Positions 45,119 to 58,098 are shown, numbered from the stretch's first letter. The stretch is 64,000 nucleotides of DNA from Allodiplogaster sudhausi (GCA_945643635.1 CALZFC010000110.1:830001-894000), one strand, 5' to 3'. The notes: generated from the letters alone by a model not told the origin. Numbers and translations: made by a program.

Positions 45119-48100
45119 GTCTCTGATTTCTCCTTTTTTCCGTTCATTTGACGTGATTTATAACGGATCACTACCATCCCTGATTTGCACGTTTAAATGG
45201 AATAACGAGTAGCACGTTGATAGTGCTGTAAAAGGAATGTGTGCCAGTAAACAATTGCTAGAGTGGTAGCTCTAAATCGAGACGCAATGTTATTCTGTTA
45301 CAACAATCGGATTTCATATTTAGGGTGACATCATCTGATATGGGAGCACGCTTGTCATTTTCCATTGCAGTACATTTAGTAATTGCCAATTCTGACGCAT
45401 TGCAATAATTATGAGATGTAAGCAAATTCCAACAAAGTCGCAGTTTAATGTCCTTTCAATGCATTGATGAAATATATGGCAAGTCTGTCATTTCCCTTAA
45501 ACTAGGATTATTTTGGATTTCTCTTTGTAACATGCCGAAATTGTTGCAGCGACGACAACAACGTGAAGTCAGTGCGAAGAGTGCGGGAAGAGAGCAGAGC
45601 AGGAGGCTTCTCCTTGCCCGCCCCTGATGGAGCCTTCCGCTCCCTTCCAAGTCTCCGCCTCTTCTCCTTCCGCAAGGTCACCTACATCTGGTTCGAGGAG
45701 CGGGCCGCCTTCATCCTCCCCGCTGACATCTCCTCCTCGGTCAGCATACATTTTTTTTCTTTCGCTGTGTAGCCTGAAGGGGTTATTGTCTGCTTATTCG
45801 AACGGTTAATTTGAGATGCTTTTGGGACCGCTGGCTAGCGAGTCAGACTGGGAGGGAGGTTTGTCCAGCGAGGAAGTGGACCGGAGGAGGGCTGCCTTCG
45901 GCCTGAATCTTATCGATGTCCAACTCCGGTCCCTAATTGTTCTTCTCTTCCGTGAAGCCATCTCTCCCTTTTACGTCTTTCAGATATTCAGGTTCCCTTT
46001 CGTCATTCATGTTTTTTTTCGTAAAGAATGGTGTAAATATAGTTTTGAGTGTGACCCTGTGGTACGTGGATGACTACATCTATTACGCAACAGTTATCGT
46101 TGTGATATCCGTTTCTTCCATTGCAATGGATATCTACCAGACGAGGTCTCAAGAGAAAAAGCTTCGCTCCATTGTCCACTCCTCTGACAACATTCAAGTT
46201 ATTCGCAACGGTGGGCAGGTACTATTATCTTTCTTTCTTCCATCCTTATTCTTTTCTCATGATGACCTTCAGATTATATCGGTGAACTCAGAGGAATTGG
46301 TGCCGGGAGATGTGATGGTGGTGCCTCGCCATGGATGTGTTCTGCACTGTGATGCTCTTCTTATGAATGGCACTGTTATTGTATCCGAGTCTATGCTCAC
46401 CGGAGAGAGCGTCCCGGTTACAAAGGTTCCTCTCAACCCTTTCCTCTCTTTCACTCTCTCTCTCTCTCGCTCCCTCTCTCTCTCTTTCACTCTCTTTCTT
46501 CCTTTCTTTCTTCCTCTGATCCTTTTTGCCTAGGTGGCCCTGACTGTGAACGAGGAAGAGATGGGTGATTATTTGGACATGCAAAGGCACTCCAAGCACA
46601 TTCTCTTCTGCGGAACTCAGCTTCTACAAACGAGATTCTATCGCGGACAACCAGTCAAAGTTTCTGCTTTCCGGATTCACTATTGTATAACTATCATAAT
46701 ATTGTTCTGAGTGTCTTATTCTCTGAGAACTTTCTCTGCAGGCCCTTGTTCTGCGCACAGCGTTCTCAACTCTGAAGGGCCAATTGGTTCGTTCCATCAT
46801 GTTTCCAAAACCGATCGACTTTCGATTTACGAAGGATTTGTTCAAGGTAAGAATATGACTATGAACTTAGGAAAGGAGAACGTATAAGAAATAAGTAATA
46901 AACTCTATTCCAATTTTTGCTTTATTATCGGCGTTGGTACTTATTTCTTTCGTAAAGAGTGAGTGGTGGATTAAGATGGCTTCGTTGAGTTCGTGGGTTT
47001 CCTGGCGTGCATCGCCGTGGTTGGCCTGCTGTATACGGTGGTGGTGATGTCCTTGAACGGCGTCAGTCTGCGCAGCATAATCATCCGTGCACTCGACCTG
47101 GTCACCATCGTCGTCCCGCCCGCTCTCCCTGCCGCCATGAGTGTTGGCACCATCTCGGCTGGACTCAGATTACGGTAACACACTCTCTCTCTCTCTCTCT
47201 CTTTCTCTGTTTTTTTCTCTTTCTATCTTTCATTCAGAAAGCGTGGAATATTCTGCATCTCTCCTTCGACCATCAACACATGCGGAGCAGTGAATGTGGT
47301 GTGCTTTGACAAGACGGGTACTCTGACTGAAGACGGACTGGACTTCCATGCTGCCAGAGCAGTTCTGCCTGCGTCTCCCAGGTATCTCTTTATTTTTTCT
47401 TTCACTTATCGTCCTTATCCTTTCTAGCGTTCGTTTAATTTTATATCGATTGATTTTGTAATTGAATAATTTTGATTCGGCGAATAATGTGTAATTAGAG
47501 AGTGCATAACGGTTGCAGAGCCGGTGAAGGGAGGCCATTATTTGCAGCGGAGTCGTCTTCCCTTGACAGACTTGAGCATGGCCCCCTTCTCAAGGCTATG
47601 GCTTCTTGTCATTCTGTCACTCACATTGAAGGCAAACTGCAAGGTTAACAACATCTTGGTAGTCGTCAATCAACTACATTTCGATTCTTCAGGCGATCCT
47701 TTGGACCTTGTCTTGCTGGAGAAGACTTCGTGGACCCTTTTCGAGTCCGAGGAAGAAACCGCGACACCCGAGGATGAACTTTTTGACGTTATACAAGTTA
47801 GCGTTTTCTTGCTTACTTCATGTCAAGCTTCTCAGAGCCATGATCTCTCTCTTTCTGCCTCCCTCTCTTCCTCTCTTTCACTCCTTGTCTGTCTCTCTCT
47901 CTCTCTTGCTCATCTTCTGCAGCCGATACAAGTGCGCCCTCCACCGGATCTGGCAACCAGCCTGCAGCTGACTGAATGCACGATCGTCCGGCAGTTTCCC
48001 TTCAGGTGTCTCCTCTTCTCCCCTTTGACTGAATGCCTCGGTTCTTTCTAGCTCTCACCTGCAACGAATGAGTGTGATAGTGCAGTCGCCGAACGCAGAC

Positions 48101-50807
48101 AACAGCCACGAGATGATTCTTTACTCTAAAGGTATCTCTCCCCTCCCATTCAGCTTCTCCTCTTTGTCCTGCCCAGGTTCACCCGAGAAGATTCGTTCGT
48201 TGTGTCGTGACTCGACTGTCCCCGATGACTTCGAGGAAGTGATGGGAAGCTATGCCAGACACGGCTTCCGCATCATTGCTTTGGCCCGCGTCTCCCTTGA
48301 CATCTCTTTCGTCAGAGCGCATCGAGTTCCCAGAGACGAGGTCCCTTCTTTCTATTATTTGGAACAACAATGCAGTGATTTGTCATGCAGGGGAACACTC
48401 TTTGCTTGCTCACCTTTTTTTTATTGTTAAGGAAATCCATTTTTATTTTTTCCCAATCATAATCTTTAAAAGCTAATGGTTGGAGGTGGAGAAGGACATG
48501 GAGCTCTTGGGGGTTGTCATCCTGGAAAATCGGATCAAGCCACAAACAAAGTCGGTCATCGAACATTTAATGAAGTTAGTTTTTCCCGCTCTTAGGTGGC
48601 ATTTCTTTTGTATTTGATGATTCTCACGGAGAGTTCATTCAGGGCAGAGATCCGCTGTGTCATGATCACGGGAGACAACGTGTTGACTGCTGCTTCGGTC
48701 GCCCGAGAATGCGGCATTCTGTCCCCAGAGAAGGATGTCTATGCACTCGAACATCTCGAAGGGGAATCAGGAGCCAGGGCCCTGCTCAGGCTTCAGCTTC
48801 ACTCTCCCGCTCAGGTATTGGTCATCTGATATCCATTCAACAGTAATTTAGACATCATTTATGATTATTCATTAACGATATTCTTGTAAAACTTGATGTT
48901 TTTGTAAGAGAAATTGGGCATACGTATAAAGCGGTCTGTTTTCAGCCGGATAATAAGGCCAATTATTTTGCCAATGGTGACTTGGAAAAGACAATGAGCA
49001 AGCGACCTACTAGTGCTTACCACCTCATTATTTCTGGTTAGGTACAAGTATGATTCATAGTTGGAAAAAATTGTTGAATTATAGGATGTGAGGAGATCGG
49101 GAGAGAAGAGATTGATGTAAGAGAAAGAGGTATAGAGAGAAAGGATATGAGTGATTGAAATGAGAAGGCAGGGAACGATGACTTAGTAACTACTCTTCAG
49201 GTGCAACGTACGCAGTGATTCAGCGTGAGTACCCCGAACTCTTGCACCCTCTCGTGTGCACCACTGCAGTCTTCGCCAGAATGTCTCCTGATCAGAAGCA
49301 GGGGATAATCCATCAACTGCAAGAGGTCGACTACACCGTCGCCATGTGCGGGGATGGCGCAAACGACTGCGCAGCTCTCAAGGTTTCTCTCATTCTCGCA
49401 CTCTCTTTCACTCTCTTTCTCTTTATTTCTCTCTTTCTCTTTCTCTCTCTTTCTGTGACAGGCATCCCATGCTGGAATCTCTCTGTCTGAAGCGGAAGCG
49501 TCGATCGCAGCCCCGTTCACCTCGAGCACAGCAGACATCTCGTGTGTCATTTCGGTAGTGGCGGAGGGGCGAGCCGCTCTGGTGACCTCCTTCGGAGTGT
49601 TCCAGTACATGGCTGCGTACTCTCTGACTCAGTTCATCTCCTGTCTCCATCTTTATGCCATCTCCACCAATCTCGGCGACTTCCAGGCTCGTCCATTCTC
49701 TTTTCCTTGTTAACTATCTATCTCGCTGTTTCAGTTCTTATACATTGACCTCTTCCTCATTACTCTGGTCGCCCTCTTCTTTGGCAACACTCCCGCCCGT
49801 CAGAAGCTAAGGTTGAGTCTAACAAGTTGCTATCCCCATGGTATTCTTACCATACAGGAATAGCCTTGCGACGGAGATTCCTAATTCCTTTTCTTCTTCC
49901 ATTTCAGTCGCGGCTCTCCTCCCACTCGCCTTCTAAGTTTGCCGACAATAATCTCCGTTTGCGGCGTCCTTGTTATCATTGCCTTCACGCAGTTCTTCAC
50001 TTTCATGATCGTCAAAATGTTTCCGTGGTTAGACATCTCATCATGTTATTCTCATCTCTTCCGCCTATTTCCCTCACTTAGGTACGTTCCGTTCGTAAAG
50101 GACCCCGAGAACGACGCGACCCCCTCCCAGCAGGCCACGGCTGTCTTTCTGGTCTCCTGCTTCCAATACGTCATCCTCGCCGTAATTTACAGCAAGGTTT
50201 CTTACTCTCTTCTCTCTCTTTCTCTCTCTCTCTCCATCTCCCTCTACTCTCTCATCGTCAGGGCGCCCCCTTCCGCGAGAGCCTGCTGTCGAATCCTGCC
50301 CTCTGCGTGGTCCTCGCCCTGACCGCCTTGGCCTCTCTGGCCATCTCCCTTCTGCCTGCGAACCCTGTCTCTGCTCTGCTCACAATGGTGCAGCCGCCTA
50401 CTTTCGTCGACCGTTTCTTCTTCGTTCTTATTGCCGCCGTCTCCGTTACACTCTGCTTCTTGTTTGAGACTGTGAGTTCATATCTCGGTTGCCAAATCGC
50501 CATTTTCCTGTATTTCTTCAACGACAGAGAAGTTTCCTCGTCTCGTACGAAATTGAGACGTTTCAGTTGACTGAGTGCTGTTGTTGAGGTGTTGATCGAT
50601 CGGCTGCTGAAAGTTGTGTGGAAACGGCGTCGTGCAGCGCAAGTCCGCCGTGGAGAAGGAGAGACCTTCGAGAATGTTCTGATGCAGATTGGGAGGAGCA
50701 CCGAGTGGGTGGCGGGGTTGCGGAGGGATGAAGAGCCCCTTCTCCTTCTGCCTGCCTCCCCTGCTCACGACAATCCCCTCCGCCCACTCTGTCCTGACCA
50801 GCTTTAG
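44552..50807 (+). CDS. P5B-type transport ATPase (ATP13A2/CATP-like), about 24 exons
   Basis: This encodes a multi-pass membrane ATPase of the P5B group. The best studied members export polyamines from late endosomes or lysosomes. Diagnostic exons include an N-terminal membrane hairpin (44552-44775), [18 protein letters not shown] (46.06 kb), [11 protein letters not shown] (46.40 kb, actuator loop), [14 protein letters not shown] (47.1 kb; PPALP is typical of P5B), [15 protein letters not shown] (47.31 kb, phosphorylated Asp), [21 protein letters not shown] (two exons, 47.59 and 47.69 kb), [18 protein letters not shown] (48.66 kb) and [12 protein letters not shown] (49.35 kb). Six C-terminal membrane helices follow, to the stop at 50807. 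Several introns are CT-rich and three acceptors end GAG rather than CAG. The last six-plus exons lie in the 3.47-kb tandem duplication; this copy is the complete one. Confidence 0.88.
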
Positions 50808-51593
50808 TTTCATTTTCGCTTTTCGGATAATGTACAAATTCGTGCGTATGCCTTGAGCCTTACTCTGTTAGTGCCTTCCGGTTCATTCATTTGCTCATTC
50901 CATCCCATTATCGGATCGATTAGAGTACTCACTCGCTTTCTTTCTAACTGCACTCTCACTTTCGGTATCATCCTTGATTTGGGGCAATGCTAGGCTTTTC
51001 AGCTATGCAAAAGTTATTACGGTTTAATAATTTCATGTATGTTGGTTGAATTCCCAAATATTTTCGAGTACATTCCAGATGAAAGTTTACGCCAGTTTTG
51101 AATTCGCCGACAGCCATAATCAGAATTAATAAAGACGAGTAAGGGAAAGACCCATAATACCATAGTAACAAAATTATATCAAATGGAAAATAAAACAATC
51201 GGCAACTCGAAGACAATTAGATATTGGAAGTTCCAGTTTGACTCGAGGCTGTAATGGGGAAACTTCAGTAAATTGATTGGGGTAATGTAGCATTTAATTT
51301 GAAATACACTTACAAAACCTATAACAGGAAAAGGTGTTACTGGTTTTGTTTGCATAGTGTTCACCAAACATACTTCAATTGGTTGATGCTTGAAGGACGC
51401 AGACACCACAAAGACTCACCTTTGTGAACCTCATAAATTTAGCCAGGAAAATATGTAAGGGGGCACTAGAAAGTAATATCTTACTAGACAATACGCGAAT
51501 ATAACACATTACACATCCCAGCAGTTTCATTAATATAATTACTATTAGCCATTAAACTCAAATGATGTGAGAGAGCAGAACGGGCGAGAGTAT
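50808..51593. other. spacer between convergent ATPase and TFIIS genes (copy 1)
   Basis: AT-rich, duplicated again at 54274-55059. No coding exon was seen. The small minus-strand frames here have no recognisable family. Confidence 0.5.
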
Positions 51594-52821
51594 TCAGCAG
51601 AACTTCCACCTGTTGCCGCACTCGAGACAGAACACAAAAGTAGTCATGGGCTCGTCGCTGCTGCGGGTCTGCAGCTGAGTGTATGTGCAGTTCTTCTTAC
51701 CGCATTTGCCACACTTGAACATGTCGGATGGAGTGCCTGGAAGGAGAGAGAGAGACAGAGAGAGAGAGAGGGAGACAGAGAGAGAGACAGAGAGAGGAGA
51801 GAGAGAGAGGGAGAGATAGTGAGTGAGTGAGATAACTAAAAAAGAAGTTAGCGCACCTTGCATGATGCTCATTTGGTGTTCGTCGATGGCTTCCTTGGCG
51901 AATTTCTCTCTCATCTGCTTGATCTCTGGACTGGCCATCTCCTCGGTTGTCATAACGGTGAACTTGTCGGGGGAGACAACTCCAGTGAGGACATTCTCGC
52001 GGAGAGCCGCGTTCTTCTTGTCGCGGAGGTTGAAGACTCGCGAGCGCAGTGCTGCCCGGTACTTGTCGCCAGTTCCACGATGAACCTGAAGAGTTCTCTC
52101 TTCCGGTGTTCTCATCAAGGAATCTCGGCAAGTGCAGATCCACAGTATTTGTGTGTCGCAAAGAAAATAACACGCGACAGGATTTCTCTCGGAACAAGCC
52201 ACGTTCCAACACATCGTTCTAGCATAAATTCAGAACCTAGTAATCAACATTCAATTTTGATTGTCTCTTCATAGGACTTCCAAAAGCGACCACATGGTGC
52301 CCTCGTGAAAACTGATAAAATCTACCCTTTCAAGGCCACATTGGACTAAACAATGATCCATTTTGAGCCGTATAAGGGGCACCAAAGAAGTCAATTTCAT
52401 AAGGTCCACATGAGCATCCCTTTCACGATATTCGTGTTGATAATGTAAAAAAAGAAGCTTACATCGAACAGCTTTTGTTCGATCTTAACAGCCATTTCTT
52501 CGGGGTCGTGCGTCCCGTCTGGAAGTTCCTGAGACTTTAGCGCCGACAACAACATCTGAGCGGATTTGCAGCGAACCTGCAACAATAAATAACAGCTTAT
52601 TCCTTTAACCGACAAGAGAATAACGAGAAGAATCTCTGCATAACTCTGGAAAATAAACTTTAGCATAGCGAAAATAACCATTCACAAAGTAACAAAAAAG
52701 TGAACTCCAAATTAATGGTTTCACAAACAAATCACAGACGTCATCGCCGTCAAGATGCTTGGGCGGGAAAGAGCCAGAGAAGGATGCAGCGACAACAGGA
52801 GGAGTACCAGTGACTGCGGCC
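51594..52821 (-). pseudogene. TFIIS 3' half, orphan copy
   Basis: Duplicated exons 7 (51736-51594), 6 (52085-51857), 5 (52576-52463 by offset) and part of exon 4 (52821-52725) of the TFIIS gene. The central and zinc-ribbon domains are intact in sequence, but the N-terminal domain and promoter-proximal exons are missing. Upstream it abuts the orphan ATPase exon at 52822. It is probably not expressed as a functional factor. Confidence 0.85.
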
Positions 52822-54273
52822 GGCGCAAACGACTGCGCAGCTCTCAAGGTTTCTCTCATTCTCGCACTCTCTTTCACTCTCTTTCTCTCTATTTCTCTCT
52901 TTCTCTTTCTCTCTCTTTCTGTGACAGGCATCCCATGCTGGAATCTCTCTGTCTGAAGCGGAAGCGTCGATCGCAGCCCCGTTCACCTCGAGCACAGCAG
53001 ACATCTCGTGTGTCATTTCGGTGGTGGCGGAGGGGCGAGCCGCTCTGGTGACCTCCTTCGGAGTGTTCCAGTACATGGCTGCGTACTCTCTGACTCAGTT
53101 CATCTCCTGTCTCCATCTTTATGCCATCTCCACCAATCTCGGCGACTTCCAGGCTCGTCCATTCTCTTTTCCTTGTTAACTATCTATCTCGCTGTTTCAG
53201 TTCTTATACATTGACCTCTTCCTCATTACTCTGGTCGCCCTCTTCTTTGGCAACACTCCCGCCCGTCAGAAGCTAAGGTTGAGTCTAACAAGTTGCTATC
53301 CCCATGGTATTCTTACCATACAGGAATAGCCTTGCGACGGAGATTCCTAATTCCTTTTCTTCTTCCATTTCAGTCGCGGCTCTCCTCCCACTCGCCTTCT
53401 AAGTTTGCCGACAATAATCTCCGTTTGCGGCGTCCTTGTTATCATTGCCTTCACGCAGTTCTTCACTTTCATGATCGTCAAAATGTTTCCGTGGTAAGAC
53501 ATCTCATCTTGTTATTCTCATCTCTTCCGCCTATTTCCCTCACTTAGGTACGTTCCGTTCGTAAAGGACCCCGAGAACGACGCGACCCCCTCCCAGCAGG
53601 CCACGGCTGTCTTTCTGGTCTCCTGCTTCCAATACGTCATCCTCGCCGTAATTTACAGCAAGGTTTCTTACTCTCTTCTCTCTCTTTCTCTCTCTCTCTC
53701 CATCTCCCTCTACTCTCTCATCGTCAGGGCGCCCCCTTCCGCGAGAGCCTGCTGTCGAATCCTGCCCTCTGCGTGGTCCTCGCCCTGACCGCCTTGGCCT
53801 CTCTGGCCATCTCCCTTCTGCCTGCGAACCCTGTCTCTGCTCTGCTCACAATGGTGCAGCCGCCTACTTTCGTCGACCGTTTCTTCTTCGTTCTTATTGC
53901 CGCCGTCTCCGTTACACTCTGCTTCTTGTTTGAGACTGTGAGTTCATATCTCGGTTGCCAAATCGCCATTTTCCTGTATTTCTTCAACGACAGAGAAGTT
54001 TCCTCGTCTCGTACGAAATTGAGACGTTTCAGTTGACTGAGTGCTGTTGTTGAGGTGTTGATCGATCGGCTGCTGAAAGTTGTGTGGAAACGGCGTCGTG
54101 CAGCGCAAGTCCGCCGTGGAGAAGGAGAGATCTTCGAGAATGTTCTGATGCAGATTGGGAGGAGCACCGAGTGGGTGGCGGGGTTGCGGAGGGATGAAGA
54201 GCCCCTTCTCCTTCTGCCTGCCTCCCCTGCTCACGACAATCCCCTCCGCCCACTCTGTCCTGACCAGCTTTAG
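52822..54273 (+). pseudogene. P5B ATPase 3' end, orphan copy
   Basis: Begins within the exon encoding GANDCAALK and contains all later exons up to the stop at 54273. It lacks the actuator, phosphorylation and nucleotide-binding domains, so it cannot be a pump. It has a GTAAGA donor after the CCGTG exon end near 53494, where the intact copy has GTTAGA. Confidence 0.88.
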
Positions 54274-55059
54274 TTTCATTTTCGCTTTTCGGATAATGTA
54301 CAAATTCGTGCGTATGCCTTGAGCCTTACTCTGTTAGTGCCTTCCGGTTCATTCATTTGCTCATTCCATCCCATTATCGGATCGATTAGAGTACTCACTC
54401 GCTTTCTTTCTAACTGCACTCTCACTTCAGGTATCATCCTTGATTTGGGGCAATGCTAGGCTTTTCAGCTATGCAAAAGTTATTACGGTTTAATAATTTC
54501 ATGTATGTTGGTTGAATTCCCAAATATTTTCGAGTACATTCCAGATGAAAGTTTACGCCAGTTTTGAATTCGCCGACAGCCATAATCAGAATTAATAAAG
54601 ACGAGTAAGGGAAAGACCCATAATACCATAGTAACAAAATTATATCAAATGGAAAATAAAACAATCGGCAACTCGAAGACAATTAGATATTGGAAGTTCC
54701 AGTTTGACTCGAGGCTGTAATGGGGAAACTTCAGTAAATTGATTGGGGTAATGTAGCATTTAATTTGAAATACACTTACAAAACCTATAACAGGAAAAGG
54801 TGTTACTGGTTTTGTTTGCATAGTGTTCACCAAACATACTTCAATTGGTTGATGCTTGAAGGACGCAGACACCACAAAGACTCACCTTTGTGAACCTCAT
54901 AAATTTAGCCAGGAAAATATGCAAGGGGGCACTAGAAAGTAATATCTTACTAGACAATACGCGAATATAACACATTACACATCCCAGCAGTTTCATTAAT
55001 ATAATTACTATTAGCCATTAAACTCAAATGATGTGAGAGAGCAGAACGGGCGAGAGTAT
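54274..55059. other. spacer (copy 2) downstream of TFIIS
   Basis: Near-identical to 50808-51593. No gene was seen. Confidence 0.5.
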
Positions 55060-56828
55060 TCAGCAGAACTTCCACCTGTTGCCGCACTCGAGACAGAACA
55101 CAAAAGTAGTCATGGGCTCGTCGCTGCTGCGGGTCTGCAGCTGAGTGTATGTGCAGTTCTTCTTACCGCATTTGCCACACTTGAACATGTCGGATGGAGT
55201 GCCTGGAAGGAGAGAGAGAGACAGAGAGAGAGAGAGGGAGACAGAGAGAGAGACAGAGAGAGGAGAGAGAGAGAGGGAGAGATAGTGAGTGAGTGAGATA
55301 ACTAAAAAAGAAGTTAGCGCACCTTGCATGATGCTCATTTGGTGTTCGTCGATGGCTTCCTTGGCGAATTTCTCTCTCATCTGCTTGATCTCTGGACTGG
55401 CCATCTCCTCGGTTGTCATAACGGTGAACTTGTCGGGGGAGACAACTCCAGTGAGGACATTCTCGCGGAGAGCCGCGTTCTTCTTGTCGCGGAGGTTGAA
55501 GACTCGCGAGCGCAGTGCTGCCCGGTACTTGTCGCCAGTTCCACGATGAACCTGAAGAGTTCTCTCTTCCGGTGTTCTCATCAAGGAATCTCGGCAAGTG
55601 CAGATCCACAGTATTTGTGTGTTGCAAAGAAAATAACACGCGACAGGATTTCTCTCGGAACAAGCCACGTTCCAACACATCGTTCTAGCATAAATTCAGA
55701 ACCTAGTAATCAACATTCAATTTTGATTGTCTCTTCATAGGACTTCCAAAAGCGACCACATGGTGCCCTCGTGAAAACTGATAAAATCTACCCTTTCAAG
55801 GCCACATTGGACTAAACAATGATCCATTTTGAGCCGTATAAGGGGCACCAAAGAAGTCAATTTCATAAGGTCCACATGAGCATCCCTTTCACGAAATTCG
55901 TGTTGATAATGTAAAAAAAGAAGCTTACATCGAACAGCTTTTGTTCGATCTTAACAGCCATTTCTTCGGGGTCGTGCGTCCCGTCTGGAAGTTCCTGAGA
56001 CTTTAGCGCCGACAACAACATCTGAGCGGATTTACAGCGAACCTGCAACAATAAATAACAGCTTATTCCTTTAACCGACAAGAGAATAACGAGAAGAATC
56101 TCTCTGCATAACTCTGGAAAATAAACTTTAGCATAGCGAAAATAACCATTCACAAAGTAACAAAAAAGTGAACTCCAAATTAATGGTTTCACAAACAAAT
56201 CACAGACGTCATCGCCGTCAAGATGCTTGGGCGGGAAAGAGCCAGAGAAGGATGCAGCGACAACAGGAGGAGGACCAGTGACTGCGGCCTTCGACACTGA
56301 GGGCACTTCTGAGGAATCTCGCGAGTTAGACGGGTTCGAATTCGACCCAGAAGACTCCGTTCGCGGAAGCGGCTTCGTTTCCTGTCATCTCAGCAAGTCA
56401 AACATAAATCAGAAACAACAAAAAAGACACAAACTTGTGACTTCTGCTTGTTCTCGACAAGGTTCTTCCACTCTTTAATAAGAGACTTCACTCGCTTGGC
56501 AAGCTTCTCATCGGTTGTCTTCTTCCTCAGCTCATTCAGAGTCAAGCCAATTCTGGTTTTCTAAAGAAGCAGCTAAGCAAACGGTTCTCGAATTAGACTA
56601 AGCAACCATGTCAAAGAACGATAATAAAAACCGTGAGGATATCGAAGTTCACAGGAAGAGAAGATAGCGCATCCAGCAATTCGGGGGCACTCTCAGTCTA
56701 AAACAGATAAATTATCAATAATACCTAAGAAAAGAATAAATGAATGCGTTGCTAACCGATTTGGAACCGTTGACCATCCTTTCGAGCTTCCGCCCAATGC
56801 GAGCAACTTCCTCCTCACAAGACGTCAT
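55060..56828 (-). CDS. transcription elongation factor TFIIS (312 residues, seven exons)
   Basis: Exons are 56828-56757, 56697-56632, 56560-56435, 56381-56193, 56042-55929, 55551-55323 and 55202-55060. All are in phase and sum to 313 codons. Domain order is the N-terminal four-helix (LW) domain (residues ~1-88; [43 protein letters not shown]), a Ser/Pro linker, the central Pol II-binding domain ([14 protein letters not shown] to [16 protein letters not shown]), and the C-terminal zinc ribbon with paired Cys-X2-Cys motifs around [10 protein letters not shown]. The Asp-Glu pair in that loop inserts into the Pol II active site and triggers transcript cleavage. An acceptor-like TTCTATCAG lies 13 bases upstream of the ATG. 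It converges on the ATPase gene. Confidence 0.95.
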
Positions 56829-57422
56829 GGATCCAAGTAACCTGATAGAATACATTAACGTAAGACATTCGAGAAAATACCTCAACCTATTTGAAACTAG
56901 AAAAACGACGAGTGAAAAATTAATAGTGTGTAGAGCATGTCAAACATACGGTGTACATTTCATATTTGAAATCTGGCCATACACGGAAGCGAAAACAGAT
57001 ACTGTAATAAAGAAATGTTGTGAAGACGTGCCTCATCGCCAATTTAAAGAAATGTCTGCTTTTATAAAAGTCGTGCCCTTTCAGATGTTGTTATACTTTC
57101 GAATGCTGAGAGCACCGCCTCCTATAGCTTGTCTCTCTCGCTCTTCCAGCATTCTCCGCTCTAGTTTTTATCCTGCTACATCGAGAGTTGAGTTCTGGGC
57201 TGTGCAGCATAAGAGGTTGCCTCCATCTTAATCAGACTGTTCACTGTACTAAGCTCTCATTTTCAGCTGGATTGTTTGGGTGCGCGGTGGGAATCGTGAG
57301 AGGCCGTCAACTGAATCGACTGGGAACTCCGGGCAGTCAGAACAGTCTAGCTCGCAGTCCGACGCTGCTCCCCCACCACCTTCTCGTGGTTAGTTAGTAA
57401 ATATTCATAAATAGCCGATAGA

Positions 57423-58098
57423 ATGTTTTTAGCAAGTAAGCTGAAATTGTTCCTGGTGGCTTCCTCGTTGGCCATGTTGTCGACTTCGATACTGTTCTCG
57501 ATTCTCGTGAATAATAAGATAAGCGACACGTCTATAATTCATCCTGGAACTCCAAGCGTGGACATGGCTGCTTTTGCACAAAAGTACCTTTCTGCTGGCG
57601 AGGTTCCGCGTTCTCTTATGCATTTTTTTTAATTTGTCTACTCTTCAGGTAAAAAATATTATCTTCTTTATTGGTGGAAAGCGTGGTCTGGCAACTCTTC
57701 ATGACGGAGCAATCATTGATGGAAAGTCGGTTAGTTTTTTTTTAAAGTTTGTGGAATTTTTCAAAAAATGATGTGTTAGTGAAAATTTAGACTCCGATGC
57801 AACTTGTCTTGATCAAATTTGATGGGACCCCGCAAGAATTCCTAGCAGAAGTTCGTAAGGAAGAAGGAAAGCTCGAAATTGGCTTGGATCAAGCTATTCC
57901 TATTGAATTCATCAAGCCCACCAGCGGTTTGAAGTGAGGGCTTTCTTCGTTTTATTGCTGTCATTAATGATTCTTCATTGCAGTTTACTTGCCTTCTCCC
58001 TCGGAGTGGTAATTCTCTCGTTCCTGGCCACTCAAAACGGTCGATTGATCCTTAAACGCTTGAATGAAGAAGCAGCGAAAAAGAGGAAAACACCCTAA
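57423..58098 (+). CDS. unidentified 172-residue protein with two membrane segments
   Basis: Exons are 57423-57602, 57649-57729, 57791-57933 and 57984-58098, all in phase. Residues ~8-29 are a hydrophobic signal-anchor. Residues ~135-155 (LLAFSLGVVILSFLATQNG) are a second membrane helix, followed by a basic tail (LILKRLNEEAAKKRK). The region between has a mixed alpha/beta appearance (VKNIIFFIGGKRGLATLHDG, MQLVLIKFDGTPQEF) with no motif I can name. The lysine-rich end with KR and KK pairs could be an ER-retention or cytosolic tail. It lies 250 bases upstream of the LUC7-like gene on the same strand. Confidence 0.7.

Larger units (their letters stand above)
49356..52821. repeat. 3.47-kb tandem duplication, copy 1
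   Basis: Starts inside an ATPase exon at GGCGCAAACGACTGCGC and ends inside a TFIIS exon at GTGACTGCGGCC. It contains the 3' end of the intact ATPase gene, the intergenic DNA and an incomplete 3' half of TFIIS. It differs from copy 2 at about a dozen positions noticed by eye plus one 2-base indel. Confidence 0.92.
52822..56289. repeat. 3.47-kb tandem duplication, copy 2
   Basis: Same segment as 49356-52821 in direct orientation (offset 3466, then 3468 after a 2-base CT insertion near 56101). It carries the ATPase 3' exons without the 5' gene, and the complete 3' half of the intact TFIIS gene. Confidence 0.92.

Noticed and set aside
50478..50837. 119-residue minus-strand frame overlapping the ATPase 3' end
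   Set aside because: It overlaps conserved plus-strand exons and appears again in the duplicate only because the DNA was duplicated.
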